A DNA stretch of 64,000 nucleotides from Paraburkholderia panacisoli (GCF_008369935.1 NZ_VTUZ01000050.1:1-64000); one strand, 5' to 3'; positions 26,885-35,892 are shown, numbered from the stretch's first letter. Notes: generated by a model not told the origin, from the letters alone. Translations and numbers: made by a program.

Positions 26885-27787
26885 ATGGATCGTCTGGACG
26901 CGATCGGCCTGTTCGTTCGAGTGGTCGACTCCGGCAGCTTTTCTGCGGTTGCCCGCACACTCGGCGTCGGCCAGCCAGCGGTAAGCAAGCAGATCGCTGC
27001 GCTCGAGGCGCACCTTGGTGCTCAACTGTTGCAGCGAACCTCGCGCAGCCTGACGCTCACCGAGGCTGGGCGCGACTTCTACGAATCCGCCGTGCGCCTT
27101 GTGGGCGATATCGAAGCCGCCGAGTCCCGCGTCGGGCGCGGCCGGATCGCACCCTCTGGCTTGGTGCGCGCCACCGTGGCGCCGGTTTTCGGCCGGCTCT
27201 ATGTTGTGCCCCGATTGCACGAATTCTTCGCCCGCTATCCGGAGGTGACAGTCGACCTGGTGGTCGCTGACCGCCTCATCAACCTGGTCGAGGAGGGTAT
27301 TGATGTCGCCATCCACAATGGCGAGCTGTCGGATTCCAGCCTCATTGCCAGGAGGATCGCACAGACCCCGGTCATCACCGTCGCCACCCCCGCTTATCTG
27401 GCGGCACACGGCGAGCCCGCGACGCCGGCGGAACTCGAGCGACACTCCTGTGTGATCTATGCCCCACAAGGCGCGCCGCGCGTCTGGGGATTCGCCGGCA
27501 GGTTCGGCGCGATCACCTATCAGCCCAGGGGCGCTTTCCGTACCAACGATGCCGAGCAAATCCGCGCCGCTGTCCTGGCCGGCTTGGGCTTGGCCCACGC
27601 GCCGGGCTGGTTATTTGATTCGGAGATCGCCTCCGGTGCCGTGCGACCGGTGTTGACGGACTTCGAGGCCGCCCCGCTTTCGATAAGCGCAGTCAGGTCC
27701 GGCGGCCGGTTCCTGGCAAGCAAGGTCAAAGTCTTCATCGACTTTCTGGCAGAGATATTTGCCGAGCAGTCCAGTCTCGCGCTATAG
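26885..27787 (+). CDS. LysR-family transcriptional regulator
   Basis: A 300-residue LysR protein. The N-terminal helix-turn-helix spans about residues 1-60 (MDRLDAIGLFVRVVDSGSFS, AVARTLGVGQPAVSKQIAAL), then the linker helix (LTEAGRDFYESAVRLVGDIE) and a periplasmic-binding-like effector domain. A good AGGAGG site precedes the ATG. It is of the CrgA/DsdC-like subgroup common in Burkholderia and probably controls the divergent SnoaL/ABM pair. Confidence 0.88.
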   Translation: MDRLDAIGLFVRVVDSGSFSAVARTLGVGQPAVSKQIAALEAHLGAQLLQRTSRSLTLTEAGRDFYESAVRLVGDIEAAESRVGRGRIAPSGLVRATVAPVFGRLYVVPRLHEFFARYPEVTVDLVVADRLINLVEEGIDVAIHNGELSDSSLIARRIAQTPVITVATPAYLAAHGEPATPAELERHSCVIYAPQGAPRVWGFAGRFGAITYQPRGAFRTNDAEQIRAAVLAGLGLAHAPGWLFDSEIASGAVRPVLTDFEAAPLSISAVRSGGRFLASKVKVFIDFLAEIFAEQSSLAL

Positions 27788-27922
27788 CCAGCCAAGAATG
27801 CGAAACGGCCACTTGTCCAATCGGTCACTCTATCGAACGATCGTAAGCGCTAAATCTAGCGCGCCGAATGGAGAATCGTCTGCATTTATTGGTCGAGCGT
27901 AGCCGCATCGCGGCGGTCTGGC

Positions 27923-28354
27923 GTGACCGGCGATGTCCACGACTGCGCTTGGGAGCTGCGCGCCGACCTGATGGGCAGCGCACGTTCGTGCGGATCAGCA
28001 TGGGCCGTGCTGGTCCTGACGTTTCCCACCGAGAACGCCACCGCGCGCATGCGGGCCTGGCGGGCGTTGAAAGCGAAGGGGTGCGCGGTCCTGCGTGACG
28101 GCATTTACCTGTTGCCGCATACCGCGGAGCGTGAGGACATGCTGCGCGAACTCGCCAGCAGCATCGACGAAGCTGGCGGCACCGCGCACCCGCTGCGGAC
28201 GCAAAGCCTGGACGCCTCGCAGGAAGCGGACTTTCGCGCACTGTTCGATCGCAATGGCGACTACACGACCTTTGTCGCATCATTGGGCACCGCACGGAAA
28301 ACGCTGGGAGGAATACTGCAGGCCGAGGTCACCCGCCTGTTGCGCCGCAGTTGA
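27923..28354 (+). pseudogene. chrB: Truncated ChrB-like gene (chromate-resistance regulator)
   Basis: The core (WAVLVLTFPTENATARMRAW, RALKAKGCAVLRDGIYLLPH) is the N-terminal domain of ChrB, but the frame ends after 143 codons whereas full ChrB is about 300. The first 26 codons (MTGDVHDCAWELRADLMGSA) are not ChrB-like, so the true start may be lost. No chrA follows. Probably a non-functional fragment, though a stand-alone N-terminal domain cannot be excluded. Confidence 0.65.
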
Positions 28355-28787
28355 GGTGATGAGGCAACCAGTAACGGCGTGCACACGTGACCGGCCGCGT
28401 GACGCGAACAGCAATGGAATGTGCCGCTGGCCGTCGAGCGCCCTGGCATTTGATCCGTCCCTGTCGCACCCAGCCGCAAGGACGGCCTGCATTTCTCTCA
28501 TGTATCGTCAATAAGGGCTGGCCGTGATTGTCGTGCGACCGGTTCGAACGGATCGGCAAGAAGCATTCGAATTTCTCGTAAGCGGCAGTTTGCAACCGAC
28601 ATATTCCACGAGGAGCTGAATGACGGCTGTGCGTTGACGCCGACGCCCATTTGATCAACATGCCGAACTTCGTGTGATCCGCCGCACCGCATATCGGAAT
28701 CGTTGCTTCGTGGGACGAGTTTGTTGGAAATGATGGTTCAGTGCGATCCCGGCATACGGGTCTACCGGACAGCGGCATCGGCAGTCT
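28355..28787. other. Stretch without a recognisable gene
   Basis: No supported gene. Short frames on both strands lack signatures. It lies between the ChrB fragment and a histidine-kinase fragment and is probably part of the same mosaic of truncated genes. Confidence 0.45.
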
Positions 28788-29069
28788 GTGGTCAAGGTTC
28801 GCGTGGCGGTAGCAGTGGCCGACGCGGAAGTCTGTATCGAGATCCGGAACCGCGGTCCCGCCATTGATCGGCTGACGCTAGAGCGCATTTTTGTCCCGCT
28901 CCAGCGAGGCGCGGATCAGGCAGACAAAACCGCCGGCAACGATGGCCTGGGACTTGGCCTGTACATCGCGAGCGACATTGCCAAGGCACATCACGGCACT
29001 ATCGACGCACGGTCCGATTAGACGGAGACCGTATTCACCTTACGCGTGCCGCGCCGCGCGTGCGAATAG
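28788..29069 (+). pseudogene. C-terminal ATPase fragment of a sensor histidine kinase
   Basis: The frame encodes VCIEIRNRGPAIDRLTLERI, FVPLQRG, then DGLGLGLYIASDIAKAHHGT, the G1 and G2 boxes of HATPase_c, but an in-frame TAG at 29019 cuts it before ETVFTLRVPRRACE, the normal closing strand. The N-terminal sensor, the histidine box and the N box are missing. A dead fragment. Confidence 0.7.
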
Positions 29070-29072
29070 TGT

Positions 29073-29297
29073 CTATGCCGCCATGGGCGTACGCCAGTGT
29101 CTACGGGTGTCCGCTTTCACTGAAGCGATAGCAGTGTGACTTTGACGGTCACCTGGTTCAGCGCCGTCAATGTGCACCGCGCCGACAACCGGGTTCACTT
29201 GCGCAATGCCGTTGTACAGCGCTCGCGCCTCATTGCAGTCGTTGTCTGACGGACCGATCCGCCTTCCGCGAAATTCCTGAATCGCAAATTCGCTCAT
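29073..29297 (-). pseudogene. N-terminal fragment of a FAD-linked oxidase (BBE type)
   Basis: From the ATG at 29297 (AGGAGG upstream) it reads MSEFAIQEFRGRRIGPSDND and EARALYNGIAQ, the usual start of FAD-binding berberine-bridge-type oxidases. Right after, the expected P-x-L-I-x-RCT segment is found in another frame (RLSARCTLTA), showing a frameshift. The FAD domain itself is gone. Confidence 0.6.
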
Positions 29298-29751
29298 GAC
29301 GCTGCCTCCTTGAAGAGTAAATCCATTGCGCGCACGCGCGACGACAGGCGGCCGTCCCGAGCGGTCTCGCGCTGAACAGTCGACAAGATGACATCGGGCG
29401 CGTGGGATCAATCGGCATTTACGCACCTAGCTGGTAGCCGTTCGCGACCCTTAGCCTCGCACCTCACTCGATGAAAAGCATAGTGCTTGGACGCAATTGC
29501 CAGAACGAACTTCCGATTGGAGACACTGACAGCAAGACGAGCGAGCGACCAGCGGAATGAAACCCGATCAATCGTCTGCCGCTCTTTCGCCAAAGAAAAA
29601 AGGGGCGCGTCCAATCGGAGGCTGCCGCGGTGCGGACGTCGGGGAAGCAACCGGACGCGCGCGTCACGCGCTGCGCAACTTCGAACCCGTGGGTGTTTTG
29701 CCGGATGGAGCTCGTTGGTCCTGATACGATGAGCCGTGACCCCGGAGGACA
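29298..29751. other. Stretch without a recognisable gene
   Basis: Only shadow-type frames occur. It probably contains the promoters for the reverse-strand oxidase fragment and the Mth938-like gene, but I see no clear boxes. Confidence 0.4.
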
Positions 29752-29763
29752 GTGGAGGTGGGT

Positions 29764-30111
29764 ATGCACTTCGATGCGTTTTCCTTTGGTTCCATCCGCA
29801 TAGATGGCGTGACTTACGAGCATGACGTGGTGATCGACCGCGGGCAGGTTCGCAAGCGAAAGAAAAAGCCATCCAAAGCGTATCGCGAAGTGTTCGGCCA
29901 TACACCGGTATCCACGGCTGAGGCCATTCCCTGGAATTGCCGGTGCCTTGTGATCGGCACCGGCACAGGGGCACTGCCGGTGATGGAGGAGGTAAAGCAG
30001 GAGGCCGGGCGTCGGAAAGTCCAACTCGTTATCGTGCCGACCGAGGAGGCCATCGCCAGACTGAAGGAGCAGACAAAAGGAACCAACGCGATTCTGCATG
30101 TGACGTGCTAG
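29764..30111 (+). CDS. Mth938-like domain (DUF498) protein
   Basis: A 115-residue protein with MHFDAFSFGSIRIDGVTYEH, VIDRGQVRKRKKKPSKAYRE, FGHTPVSTAEAIPWNCRCLV, IGTGTGALPVMEEV and NAILHVTC. This matches the Mth938/NDUFAF3-like fold. GGAGGTG lies just before the ATG at 29764; a GTG at 29752 is a second option. The family's bacterial function is unclear. It is complete and stands alone among fragments. Confidence 0.7.
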   Translation: MHFDAFSFGSIRIDGVTYEHDVVIDRGQVRKRKKKPSKAYREVFGHTPVSTAEAIPWNCRCLVIGTGTGALPVMEEVKQEAGRRKVQLVIVPTEEAIARLKEQTKGTNAILHVTC

Positions 30112-30348
30112 GGCCGCATCTGGCACAGCGTTTCACAGGCGAGCCGGTCCGACAGCTGCTTCGCCACGGTGGCGGCGATCTGTTTGAGCTCTGAAAATTG
30201 ATTGTGTCCACGCGGGTTTTGCGAGCGCAGCTATACACGCCGCTCAGGAACTTGTCTGGATGAGTGTGCATCGTGTGACCCGGCTGGCGCCAGCACATTG
30301 ATCCGGCATCCGGTGATGTGAAATGGGGCGTCGGCCACGGTGAGAAAT

Positions 30349-32658
30349 ATGAGTACGTTACGGACAGGGTGCGCGCAGCGACGCATCCAGGTACTGTTGG
30401 GCGTAATCGCGGTCATTGTGATTCTGACAGGTGGGTGGATCATTCACCAGACTCGGACGGTCGCACGCCAGACTTCCCTTGTATTGGCGTCGGCCGCGAC
30501 GACCGCGAACGATGCGGGAAACTATGATCGCGGAATGCGCTTTGCCATTCTGTCGATGGGGAAGAGTTGGCTTTCGCCGGGATCGGTAGAAGCAGTGCTG
30601 GAACTCATGCGTGGCGCGCAAGCATCAATGCAAATTGCGTTGCTCAGCGGGCATCAGGATGCGGTTGATTCCGCCGTCTTCAGCCCGGATGGTAAGCGGG
30701 TGGTGACTGCGTCGTGGGACGGAACCGCGCGTGTGTGGGACGCGCCTACGGGCAAACAGATCGCGCTGCTCAGCGGGCATCAGGGGTGGGTTTATTCCGC
30801 GACCTTCAGCCCGGGCGGTCAGCATGTGGTGACCGCGTCCCGGGATGGGACCGCGCGAGTGTGGGACGCGGCTACGGGCAAACAGATTGTAAAGCTCAGC
30901 GGGCATCAGGATCTGGTTTATTCCGCCGCCTTCAGCCCGGACGGCCAGCGCGTGGTGACCGCGTCCGCGGACAGGACCGCGCGGGTGTGGGACGCGGCGA
31001 CGGGTCAGGTGATCGCGCAGCTCACCGGGCATCAGCGACCGGTATTCTCCGCCGCCTTCAGCCCGGACGGCCGGCGGGTGGTGACTGCGGCCGCGGACAG
31101 GACCGCGCGGGTGTGGAATGCATCGACCGGCCAGGTGATCGCGCAGCTCACCGGGCATCACGGGCTGGTGAGCTCCGCCGCCTTCAGCCCGGATGGCCGG
31201 CGGGTGATGACTGCGTCCGATGACAAGACCGCGCGCGTGTGGGACGCGGCTACGGGCAAAAAGATTGTGCAGCTCAGCGGGCATCATGATCTGGTTTATT
31301 CCGCCGCCTTCAGCCCGGACGGCCGGCGGGCGGTGACTGCGTCCGCGGACGGGACCGCGCGGGTGTGGGATGCGGCGACTGGCCAGGTGATCGCGCAGCT
31401 CACCGGGCATCAGGGACCGGTGAGTTCCGCCGCCTTCAGCCCGGACGGCCGGCGGGTGGTGACTGCGTCCGATGACAAGACCGCGCGGGTGTGGGATGCG
31501 GCGACCGGCCAGGTGATCACGCAGCTCACCGGACATCAGGGGCCAGTGAACTCCGCCAGCTTCAGTCCGGACGGCCTCCGGGTGGTGACCGTGTCCGTGG
31601 ATCGGACCGCGCGCGCGTGGGACGCGGCGAAGGGCAACCAGATCTTGCTGCTCAGCGAGCATCAGGAGTCGGTTGTTTCCACCGCCTTCAGCCCGGACGG
31701 CCAGCGGATGGTGACAACTGCGTCCCGTGATAGGACCGCGCGGGTGTGGGACGTGGCCACGGGCAAACAGATCGCGTTGCTCAGCGGGCATCAGGGGGCA
31801 GTGTCTTCCGCCGCCTTCAGTCCGGACGGCCAGCGGGTGGTGACCACGTCCGCGGATGGAACCGCACGGGTGTGGGATGCGGCCACGGACAAACGGATCG
31901 CACAGCTCAGCGGACATCAGGGGGCAATATCTTCCGCCGCCTTCAGTCCGGACGGCCAGCGGGTGGTGACCGCGTCCGCGGATGGAACCGCACGGGTGTG
32001 GGACGCGTCCACGGCCAAACAGATCTTGCTGCTCAGCGGGCATCAGGAGCCGGTTAATTCCGCCTCCTACAGCCCGGACGGCCGGCGGGTGGTGACTGCG
32101 TCCGCGGACAAAACCGCGCGGGTGTGGGACGCGGCGACCGGAAAGATGATTGCGCAGTTCAGCGGACATCAGGGGGCAGTTTTTTCTGCCGCCTTCAGCC
32201 CGGACAGCCAGCGGATGGTGACCGCGTCCGCGGATAGGACCGCGCGGGTGTGGGACGCGGTGACCGGAAAGATGATTGCGCAGCTCACCGGCCATCAGGG
32301 GGCAGTTTCTTCCGCCGCCTTCAGCCCGGACGGCCAGCGGGTGGTGACTGCGTCCGCGGACAAAACCGCGCGGGTGTGGGACGCGGCGACCGGAAAGATG
32401 ATTGCGCAGCTCACCGGCCATCAGGGGCCGGTTTGGTCCGCCGCCTTCAGCCCGGACGGCCGCCGGGTGGTGACCGCGTCTGCGGATCAGACCGCGCGGG
32501 TGTGGCCGATCCGATGGCTCATGCAGAATCGAGGCCGGGGCCTGGCTGAAGCCGTGTGCAAGGAGAAGCTCGTGGGCGCATACCTGCTCACAACCGAGGA
32601 TGAAGCCGCCCTTCCTCTCATACGGGGGCGCCGGGGCGAAGATGTGTGCGGATCGTAA
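30349..32658 (+). CDS. Membrane-anchored protein with fifteen WD40 repeats
   Basis: About 769 residues. One transmembrane helix near the N-terminus (VLLGVIAVIVILTGGWII), a short helical linker (YDRGMRFAILSMGKSWLSPG), then fifteen 42-residue WD40 repeats (one of 43) and a C-terminal tail (CKEKLVGAYLLTTEDEAALP, then LIRGRRGEDVC). Helix, linker and tail are like the C-terminal half of larger TIR, caspase-like or nSTAND proteins that carry WD40 sensors, but no such effector domain precedes it. A GTG at 30340 is an alternative start. Fifteen repeats could make two seven-bladed propellers with one spare. Confidence 0.8.
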   Translation: MSTLRTGCAQRRIQVLLGVIAVIVILTGGWIIHQTRTVARQTSLVLASAATTANDAGNYDRGMRFAILSMGKSWLSPGSVEAVLELMRGAQASMQIALLSGHQDAVDSAVFSPDGKRVVTASWDGTARVWDAPTGKQIALLSGHQGWVYSATFSPGGQHVVTASRDGTARVWDAATGKQIVKLSGHQDLVYSAAFSPDGQRVVTASADRTARVWDAATGQVIAQLTGHQRPVFSAAFSPDGRRVVTAAADRTARVWNASTGQVIAQLTGHHGLVSSAAFSPDGRRVMTASDDKTARVWDAATGKKIVQLSGHHDLVYSAAFSPDGRRAVTASADGTARVWDAATGQVIAQLTGHQGPVSSAAFSPDGRRVVTASDDKTARVWDAATGQVITQLTGHQGPVNSASFSPDGLRVVTVSVDRTARAWDAAKGNQILLLSEHQESVVSTAFSPDGQRMVTTASRDRTARVWDVATGKQIALLSGHQGAVSSAAFSPDGQRVVTTSADGTARVWDAATDKRIAQLSGHQGAISSAAFSPDGQRVVTASADGTARVWDASTAKQILLLSGHQEPVNSASYSPDGRRVVTASADKTARVWDAATGKMIAQFSGHQGAVFSAAFSPDSQRMVTASADRTARVWDAVTGKMIAQLTGHQGAVSSAAFSPDGQRVVTASADKTARVWDAATGKMIAQLTGHQGPVWSAAFSPDGRRVVTASADQTARVWPIRWLMQNRGRGLAEAVCKEKLVGAYLLTTEDEAALPLIRGRRGEDVCGS
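30643..32535 (+). repeat. Fifteen 126-bp tandem DNA repeats encoding WD40 blades
   Basis: The unit runs from CTCAGCGGGCATCAG or CTCACCGGGCATCAG to just before the next copy and is 126 bp, except the ninth, which carries one extra codon. Identity between units is visibly high at DNA level, including third positions (CCGCGCGGGTGTGGGACGCG recurs). Differences cluster at the residues after GHQ, the blade top. Recent copying or gene conversion is implied. Confidence 0.9.
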
Positions 32659-33734
32659 CTCCCCGACGAACGGAGCGGCCTGCCGCGATACATTTGCCCC
32701 GAATCATGGCCAGCGCTACCGATTGTTTCCCACTGTGAAGAACGCAGAAATCACGGCTGATCTTGTTCGCTGCATCAGCGGTTTGGTAGGCAAGTACAAG
32801 CAGGCATGAGCGGTAGGGCGCTGGGCTGGACTGTTCGTCCTTTTCGTCCAGCCCGTGGAACCGGAGCTTTGATATTTCCGCAGTATGCCGCCTGTCTATG
32901 CAGATCACGGCGACGATTCGGATGTGCGTCGGGACAAACCGCGTGCGAACGGGGCATCAAACGGATCGTATTCGCTTCGAGCGTCTTGCTAACGTTGATG
33001 AAGCGCTGCGGCTGTCTCGCGTGCCGAAGCGCGCTCCAGCGTGCGGAGCCGCCTTTAGAGGGCCATACAATTTGACATAATAAAAGTTATCATCGGAAAA
33101 TAAAATTTCGAAATCCGCGATATCAGACTAATGTTCGGCTGTTAAGTTGCGAAATACAACGCGGAAATTGCATATGGCAGGGATAATGCGAAATTATCCG
33201 GAAAGGAAGGCCCTCGATAGTTAAGACTATTGTCCCCTTCGTTTGCGGACAGGGGCCCCAATTATGATGTCTTGTCGCTCAGATTGAGATCGGATTCAAC
33301 CTCTGTGCCTTGCTGGTCCAGGGTCTCCGGGGGATTTCGAGTCACGCGTCGATAGTTACAACATTAGTTGTGTGAGCGGGAATCGCTCACACGCACAGAA
33401 CAGCGCGAACGCATCGCTCCCTGCGGCTGCACGTGGACCAGTTCCGCCGCACCCTTGCGACCCGACCGCCCGGGAGTCGCTTAGCGCATGGCACGCCGGC
33501 ACGGTTCGCCGCCCCTTCGGGCGTCTGCGCGGGTTCCTGCCGGCAGTCCGCGGTTCGCGTCATTGCCGGGGGGGGGCGCGATGACTCCAGTTATCAGATG
33601 TGGCGATTTTTCGTGAATTGGCTGGTCGAGCCGTTCTGGTACGATTTACGGTCAATTCGCGCTCCGCGCGTGTACGGACACCGCAGGCACACGTAACGAA
33701 CAGCCTGTGGGTGTGGACAAGATTCGGGAATTCC
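32659..33734. other. Long non-coding region with two inverted repeats
   Basis: No gene is supported. The stretch 33070-33240 is AT-rich. GGATAAT-GCGAA-ATTATCC lies at 33181-33199 and GTGTGAGCG-GGAAT-CGCTCACAC at 33370-33392, the latter a perfect 9-bp-arm hairpin without a T-run. They could be operators or RNA hairpins upstream of the HipA-like gene, whose promoter must lie here. Confidence 0.5.
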
Positions 33735-34472
33735 ATGTTCAATCGCGAGGTCGTACAGATCATCGAGGTGCTCGGCCGGGCCGCCCAGGGCATTACCCAG
33801 CCGTTCATCTGTCGCGGCGACGACGAGCGGCTGTATTTCGTGAAAGGGCGCCACGCCGGCCGCAAGAGTCTGATTGCAGAATGGCTGGGAAGCTCGATGG
33901 CCGAGGCGTTCGGACTTCCCGTTGCACCCTTCAGGATCGCCGAGGTGCAGGAAGCGCTGATCGATATCGCCCCGCCGGAATTTGTCGAACTGGGCGCGGG
34001 CTACGTATTCGCCTCCCAGGCAGTCCCCAACTCCCTGGAACTGTCGTGGACCAGTCTCGAAAGCGTCGGTCCGGACCAGCAGCTGGACGTCATCGTGTTC
34101 GACTGGTGGGCGCGAAATCAGGACCGGACCTTGACCGCGCTGGGTGGCAACCCCAACCTGTTATGGGATCCCGCCGGGAACAGGATGCTCGTCATCGACC
34201 AGAACCAGGCGTTTGACGTCGATTTCGACAAGGCGGCCTTCCTGGAACTTCACGCGTTCGCCCGGATGTGGCATAAAGTGTATGAGGACTTCGTGACCCG
34301 GCAGATCTACGAAATGCGCATGCAGAACGCGCTCGAACAGTTCGAGCGCGCATGCGATAGAATGCCCGATTCGTGGTCGATTGTGGGCGATGACGTACCG
34401 TTGTCGTTCACGCCGGAAGATGCATACGGGATGCTTTTGTCCTGCCGGCACGAAGATTTCTGGAAACCATGA
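33735..34472 (+). CDS. HipA-like kinase (HipA_2 type)
   Basis: A 245-residue protein. FICRGDDERLYFVKGRHAGR holds the likely ATP-binding Lys37, EWLGSSMAEAFGLPVAPF the following helix, FDWWARNQDRTL the catalytic Asp130, GNPNLLW an Asn141-type residue and MLVIDQNQAF the metal-binding Asp155. This is the HipA core without HipA's N-terminal extension and with no HipB-type antitoxin gene beside it. An upstream in-frame stretch from 33600 lacks kinase content. It overlaps the DUF3037 gene by ATGA, so the two are made together. Confidence 0.8.
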   Translation: MFNREVVQIIEVLGRAAQGITQPFICRGDDERLYFVKGRHAGRKSLIAEWLGSSMAEAFGLPVAPFRIAEVQEALIDIAPPEFVELGAGYVFASQAVPNSLELSWTSLESVGPDQQLDVIVFDWWARNQDRTLTALGGNPNLLWDPAGNRMLVIDQNQAFDVDFDKAAFLELHAFARMWHKVYEDFVTRQIYEMRMQNALEQFERACDRMPDSWSIVGDDVPLSFTPEDAYGMLLSCRHEDFWKP

Positions 34473-35311
34473 TGAAACACGCCTGCCGCTACGCCATTGT
34501 CCGTTTCATGCCATACGTGGAGACGGGTGAGTTCGCGAACGTGGGAATCGTGCTGATGAGCCCCACAGCCAGGTTCTTTGGTTACCGCATGCTCGATCGC
34601 GTGCGACGGGTAACCGCGTTCTTCGACGAGCTCGACCCGAACATTTTCCGTAAGGCGAGGAAGACGTATCTCGACGAGATGCTGCGCATTGGCACGTCGA
34701 TCGAAAATGCATTTTGTGACGCATCGAACGGACCGAGCGCGAACTACGCGAAGTTCGCCTTCAGCGAGCTGGTGAAGCCGCGCCAGGCCATCATGTATGC
34801 GGACGCGGAGCGGGTCATCCTGACCGACGACCCGGCGGAAAAGCTGGCCGATCTTTTCGATCATTACGTGGGGCGCGTCTTTGCGACGAAGGCTTATCAG
34901 GAACGTGAGGTCGAGAAGGGCATCCAGCGCATCCTGAAGGCGGCTGAGCTGACGTCGCTGTTCAAACAGCAGGTTCTGATCGGCGACGATACCTACCGGG
35001 CGCGGTTGCCGTTTGTACGCCTGGATGAGCAAGGCCAGGCCGTACGCGCGATCAAGCCATTGTTTCTCGCGCACGACGACCCGTCGCGGCTGTACGACCA
35101 TGGCTGGGACTGGCTGGGCAAGGTCAGGAAGCTGCGTCGCGACGGCAAGCTGACCGGTGAGGTGATGTTCGCTGTCCGGCGGCCCGACGAAGCGTTCGGG
35201 GCCCGGGCCTCGGCTTTTGCTGACGTCACACAGGATCTCGCCCGCGAAGACTACATCCAGGTTGTACCGGAAACTGACGAACGAAATATCCTCACTTTCG
35301 CGCGTCACTGA
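34469..35311 (+). CDS. DUF3037 protein
   Basis: A 280-residue protein with the family opening CRYAIVRFMPYVETGEFANV and GIVLMSPTARFFGYRM, the charged middle (DDPAEKLADLFDHYVGRVFA) and a C-terminal half of unknown fold. Its start overlaps the HipA-like stop. HipA_2 and DUF3037 genes are known neighbours, but their function is undescribed as far as I know. The protein may be the kinase substrate or its inhibitor (inference). A strong terminator follows. Confidence 0.8.
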   Translation: MMKHACRYAIVRFMPYVETGEFANVGIVLMSPTARFFGYRMLDRVRRVTAFFDELDPNIFRKARKTYLDEMLRIGTSIENAFCDASNGPSANYAKFAFSELVKPRQAIMYADAERVILTDDPAEKLADLFDHYVGRVFATKAYQEREVEKGIQRILKAAELTSLFKQQVLIGDDTYRARLPFVRLDEQGQAVRAIKPLFLAHDDPSRLYDHGWDWLGKVRKLRRDGKLTGEVMFAVRRPDEAFGARASAFADVTQDLAREDYIQVVPETDERNILTFARH

Positions 35312-35341
35312 ACGGCAGCGGTACCCCCCGTCTGGACTGAA

Positions 35342-35368
35342 CCCCGCTACACGCGGGGTTTTCCTTTT
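35342..35368 (+). terminator. Rho-independent terminator of the HipA-like/DUF3037 operon
   Basis: CCCCGC, a five-base loop TACAC and GCGGGG are followed by TTTTCCTTTT, 31 bases after the DUF3037 stop. This defines the end of the two-gene operon. The group II intron begins 2 bases further on. Confidence 0.85.
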
Positions 35369-35369
35369 G

Positions 35370-35766
35370 GTGCGCCCGGTAGGGCGCACTTACTTGGAGG
35401 TGAAAGTCCTCTGCTCGCCCGACAAGGGGAAGAGTTAGCTGAACGGCAAGGGTGTCGCGGGCGACTGCGAATCTGAAGGAAGCCGAAGGCAAAGCGCTGG
35501 CCTGACGAACAGGAAGCGGATACGAGGCGACTCAGCCGAGTGAGATGTCCAAAGTCATCAAAGCCCAATACTTGTACGGAAGGTTGCGGCGTAAATCCGA
35601 CGGGCGTAAGCGTGAAGGTTGGGGGCGCAATACCCGGGGAGATCTGCATGCGTGCCACGTGCTACCGACATCGGGAGGTGTTGGGATGCGTATGCAGAAG
35701 TCAGCAGACGGCGTAATAGGTTGGGGGCAAGGCGGTGAGCCCAAGAGGACCCCGGCTGACGTAAAA
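35370..35766 (+). mobile_element. 5' part of a bacterial group II intron
   Basis: The element opens with GTGCGCCCGGTAGGGCGCAC, then TTACTTGGAGGTGAAAGTCC, the usual start of domain I, and continues with conserved-looking intron sequence (GAGATCTGCATGCGTGCCAC, CTACCGACATCGGGAGGTGT). It stops at about 35766 where a 17-bp transposon-like repeat begins; no reverse-transcriptase gene and no domain V/VI follow. It sits directly after a terminator hairpin, a site favoured by some intron classes; I do not assign the class. Confidence 0.8.
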
Positions 35767-35892
35767 CGAAGCAATGTTGTCACCGGACTATGCCCATGCG
35801 CGCAGGGGTTTCGCCATTGAATTGACAACATTGCTTCGCTAACTGGCGAAGTAAAGTCGTCACTTCGCGTTAGCGCGAATTAAATTTGTCAA
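35767..35892. repeat. Cluster of four 17-bp repeats, TnsB-site-like
   Basis: CGAAGCAATGTTGTCAC (35767-35783), TTGACAACATTGCTTCG (35822-35838, opposite orientation), CGAAGTAAAGTCGTCAC (35847-35863) and CGAATTAAATTTGTCAA (35876-35892) are variants of one motif. Two more lie at 37067-37106 in the opposite orientation. Arrays of this kind at the ends of Tn7-like transposons bind the TnsB transposase. The cluster lies just before the TnsA-like gene. Confidence 0.6.

Noticed and set aside
30625..32421. A 598-codon open frame on the reverse strand
   Set aside because: It lies wholly opposite the WD40 gene; its repetitive RG/H-rich product simply mirrors the 126-bp repeats and has no ribosome site or family signature.
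30643..32535. Regular repeats as a possible CRISPR array
   Set aside because: The 126-bp units are contiguous coding repeats without unique spacers; no cas genes are present.
33370..33392. Perfect hairpin as a rho-independent terminator
   Set aside because: No T-run follows on either strand and no gene ends close by; listed only as an inverted repeat.
33735..34472. Classical HipBA toxin-antitoxin locus
   Set aside because: No small helix-turn-helix HipB gene lies up- or downstream; the partner is DUF3037.
34307..35389. A 360-codon reverse-strand frame
   Set aside because: It is antisense to the DUF3037 gene and terminator, with Arg/Val-rich shadow composition; the forward genes have recognisable families and coupled ends.
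35767..35892. Short 17-bp repeats as a CRISPR remnant
   Set aside because: Copies differ in sequence and orientation with spacing of 12-40 bases; the pattern fits transposase binding sites better.
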